From assembly GCA_902803585.1 (NCBI GenBank), contig CADCQO010000099.1, positions 1 through 16,717 on the forward strand: a DNA stretch of 16,717 nucleotides. The letters run 5' to 3'. The notes below the pieces were generated by a model. The model saw only the letters and a program-made list of their open reading frames with translations. It had not been told where the DNA came from and did no database searches. Position numbers and translations under genes: made by a program. This stretch comes from an uncultured Ruminococcus sp. GTDB taxonomy: Bacteria; Bacillota; Clostridia; Oscillospirales; Acutalibacteraceae. Positions 15,098 through 16,717 of this stretch are shown here, in pieces (position 1 is the first letter of the stretch; every line of letters starts with the position of its first letter).

Positions 15098-15126
15098 TTG
15101 TATAAAGCGCTTTTTTGTAGTATACT
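15098..15126 (+). promoter_or_regulatory. Sigma-A promoter of the GH13 gene
   Basis: TTGTAT, a 17-base spacer and TATACT lie 20 bases before the start codon. Transcription would begin near 15133, within or just before the ribosome site GGAGG (15133-15137), so the leader is very short. Confidence 0.6.
15104..15113. promoter_or_regulatory. LacI-type palindrome AAAGCGCTTT in the promoter spacer (cre-like operator)
   Basis: The 10-base palindrome AAAGCGCTTT follows the -35 box directly. It equals the core of the CcpA site TGAAAGCGCTTTCA but lacks the outer TG and CA, so either CcpA or a LacI-family maltose regulator could bind. Binding here would block RNA polymerase, giving repression that responds to sugar. 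Confidence 0.5.
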
Positions 15127-15146
15127 GAAAACGGAGGTGGAAACAT

Positions 15147-16717
15147 ATGAATATAGCGGCTATTTTTCACAGAAGCAGCGGCAATATGTGCTTTCCGGCA
15201 GATGAAAATACCGTTGTTCTGCGGTTACAGACAGGAAAAGATATTGAGGAAGCATATATTATTTGTGCAGATCCTTTTGTCCATGAACTGACACGCAGAA
15301 AACACTGGACAGGCCAGCGTTATCCAATGCAGCGTCTGGCAGAGTTATCACAGCATATTCTTTGGGAATTTCGTATTCAACCGCCCTTCAAGCGGCTTCA
15401 GTATTATTTTGAAGTTGCTGCACAGGGAGAACATGATTTTGTGTTTGACAATAAAATATGCCCTGTGAAGGAGAAAGAACGGACGTTTTGTCAGTGCTTC
15501 AAAATGCCGTGGATGAATCCCTCAGATGTGATTATACCACCCGAATGGGTAAAACATACGGTATGGTATCAGATCATGCCTGACCGTTTCTGCCGTTCAA
15601 AAGATGCACCGGATGATCCGAAATTTATTGCATGGAACAGACATGAATTTTTCCGTTTCAATCAGTGCTACGGAGGCAACCTCAGAGGCATTGCCGAACG
15701 ATTGCCATATCTGAAAAAGTTGGGTATCAATGGTATTTACTTGACGCCGATTTTCTATTCCGTCAGCTATCATAAGTATAATACCATCGATTACCGCAGG
15801 ATCGACCCCGATTTTGGCACAGAGGACGATCTGCGGGAATTGGTACAGCAGGCACACAAAAACGGTATACGCATTATGCTCGATGGAGTGTTCAACCATT
15901 GCGGAGCAGAGTTTGCACCTTGGCAGGATGTCTGCCGCAAGGGAAAGGATTCACCGTATTATGACTGGTTTTTCATCAATCAGGACGATTTTCTTTCCCG
16001 ACGTTATGATACAGCAGACGGACGGTACTATACTTTTTCGTTCTGGGCAGGTATGCCGAAACTGAATACCAACAATCCGGAAGTTATTTGTTATTTTGAA
16101 AATATCTGCAGCTATTGGATCAGAGAGTGGGACATTGACGGTATCCGTTTTGACGTAGGGGACGAGGTATCCCATACCTTTTTGCGGGCATTACGGCAGT
16201 ATCTGAAGCCTCTGAAAGAAGATTTGTTCCTGTTAGGGGAGATATGGTTTGATTCTCTGTGCTGGCTTGATGGAAAAGAATACGATGCGGTCATGAATTA
16301 TCCTCTCAGCAGCTGTATCAATGATTTTCACCGGCAGTCAGATATGACAGCGGAGGAATTGATGACTGCGCTCAATGGCTGCCTGACAATGTATCCGGAG
16401 CAGGTAACCGAAGTGCTGTTTAATTTTTTGGATACACACGATACTGTCCGGATAACGGAAGAATGCGCCAACAATGCCAGTGTGCTGCGTCAGAAACTGA
16501 TTCTGCTGCTCACACTGCCGGGAACACCCTGTTTATATTACGGAACAGAAATCGCCCTTCGGGGGAAAAATCCATATGATAACCGCAGTACAATGCCTTG
16601 GCAGCAGATAGAACAAGGCAAGTACACTGCTTTTTATGAAGAAGTGCGGCAGCTGATTGCCCTGCGCCGTGAGAAACCGCAGCTTTCAGGTATTGGTGTC
16701 AGGTTTCATCTTGATAA
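15147..16717 (+). CDS. GH13 alpha-glycosidase, neopullulanase/cyclomaltodextrinase type (3' end outside window)
   Basis: A starch-oligosaccharide hydrolase; 523 residues are visible and the C-terminus lies beyond the window (full enzymes of this type are about 570-600). The N-terminal 120 or so residues look like the CBM34-type domain of GH13_20 enzymes, then the barrel starts at VWYQIMPDRF. Catalytic regions are intact: DGVFNH (D246, N250, H251), GIRFDVGDEVSH (nucleophile D336), LGEIWF (acid/base E365) and FLDTHDTVR (H431, D432). There is no signal peptide, so it should act in the cytoplasm on imported maltodextrins or cyclodextrins. GGAGGTGG precedes ATG 15147 by about 7 bases. A LacI-type palindrome in its promoter suggests control by sugar availability. 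Exact specificity (neopullulanase, cyclomaltodextrinase or maltogenic amylase) cannot be told. Confidence 0.9.
   Translation, partial: MNIAAIFHRSSGNMCFPADENTVVLRLQTGKDIEEAYIICADPFVHELTRRKHWTGQRYPMQRLAELSQHILWEFRIQPPFKRLQYYFEVAAQGEHDFVFDNKICPVKEKERTFCQCFKMPWMNPSDVIIPPEWVKHTVWYQIMPDRFCRSKDAPDDPKFIAWNRHEFFRFNQCYGGNLRGIAERLPYLKKLGINGIYLTPIFYSVSYHKYNTIDYRRIDPDFGTEDDLRELVQQAHKNGIRIMLDGVFNHCGAEFAPWQDVCRKGKDSPYYDWFFINQDDFLSRRYDTADGRYYTFSFWAGMPKLNTNNPEVICYFENICSYWIREWDIDGIRFDVGDEVSHTFLRALRQYLKPLKEDLFLLGEIWFDSLCWLDGKEYDAVMNYPLSSCINDFHRQSDMTAEELMTALNGCLTMYPEQVTEVLFNFLDTHDTVRITEECANNASVLRQKLILLLTLPGTPCLYYGTEIALRGKNPYDNRSTMPWQQIEQGKYTAFYEEVRQLIALRREKPQLSGIGVRFHLD

Overview
The window looks like a chromosomal segment of a low-to-moderate GC, spore-forming Gram-positive of the Clostridia. 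My best guess is a Ruminococcus or Oscillospiraceae relative, inferred from gene content and not from a marker gene. The supporting signs are strong GGAGG-type ribosome sites, sigma-A promoters, the holB-ricT pair typical of Firmicutes, a spoVAD sporulation gene with a textbook sigma-G promoter, and EctB-like and GlfT2-like proteins. No rRNA, tRNA or CRISPR array was seen, and no gap between genes exceeds 300 bases.

Left part, plus strand (1-3864): the distal end of an arginine operon, argJ (5' end cut by the window), argB, argD and argF. They are tightly packed and closed by a hairpin terminator. Together they carry N-acetylglutamate through to citrulline. Next comes a two-gene plus-strand unit (4056-6366) with its own candidate promoter and terminator: an EctB-like class III aminotransferase, expected to make L-2,4-diaminobutyrate, and an ATP-grasp ligase of the sugar-transfer-associated family. 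No ectoine synthase or acetyltransferase is present, so the cassette probably makes something other than ectoine. This is the best candidate for an undescribed small pathway. A solitary spoVAD (6533-7543) follows behind a sigma-G-type promoter, without spoVAC or spoVAE.

Middle part, minus strand (7533-11563): a cell-surface glycan block. UDP-galactopyranose mutase (glf) overlaps and precedes a GlfT2-like galactofuranosyltransferase, so UDP-galactofuranose supply and polymer synthesis are coupled. Upstream lies a DUF4422 putative glycosyltransferase with its own strong promoter. Between DUF4422 and glf is a structured, decayed stretch that resembles the 3' end of an IS605-type tnpB gene with its overlapping omega-RNA.

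Right part: holB and ricT (minus, overlapping, with promoter and terminator) supply a clamp-loader subunit and a Fe-S regulatory protein. A CNNM/CBS/CorC membrane protein (minus, TTG start) is likely a magnesium exporter. A divergent intergenic region carries two dyads and a LacI-type palindrome inside a sigma-A promoter spacer. It drives a neopullulanase-like GH13 enzyme (plus) that runs off the window end.
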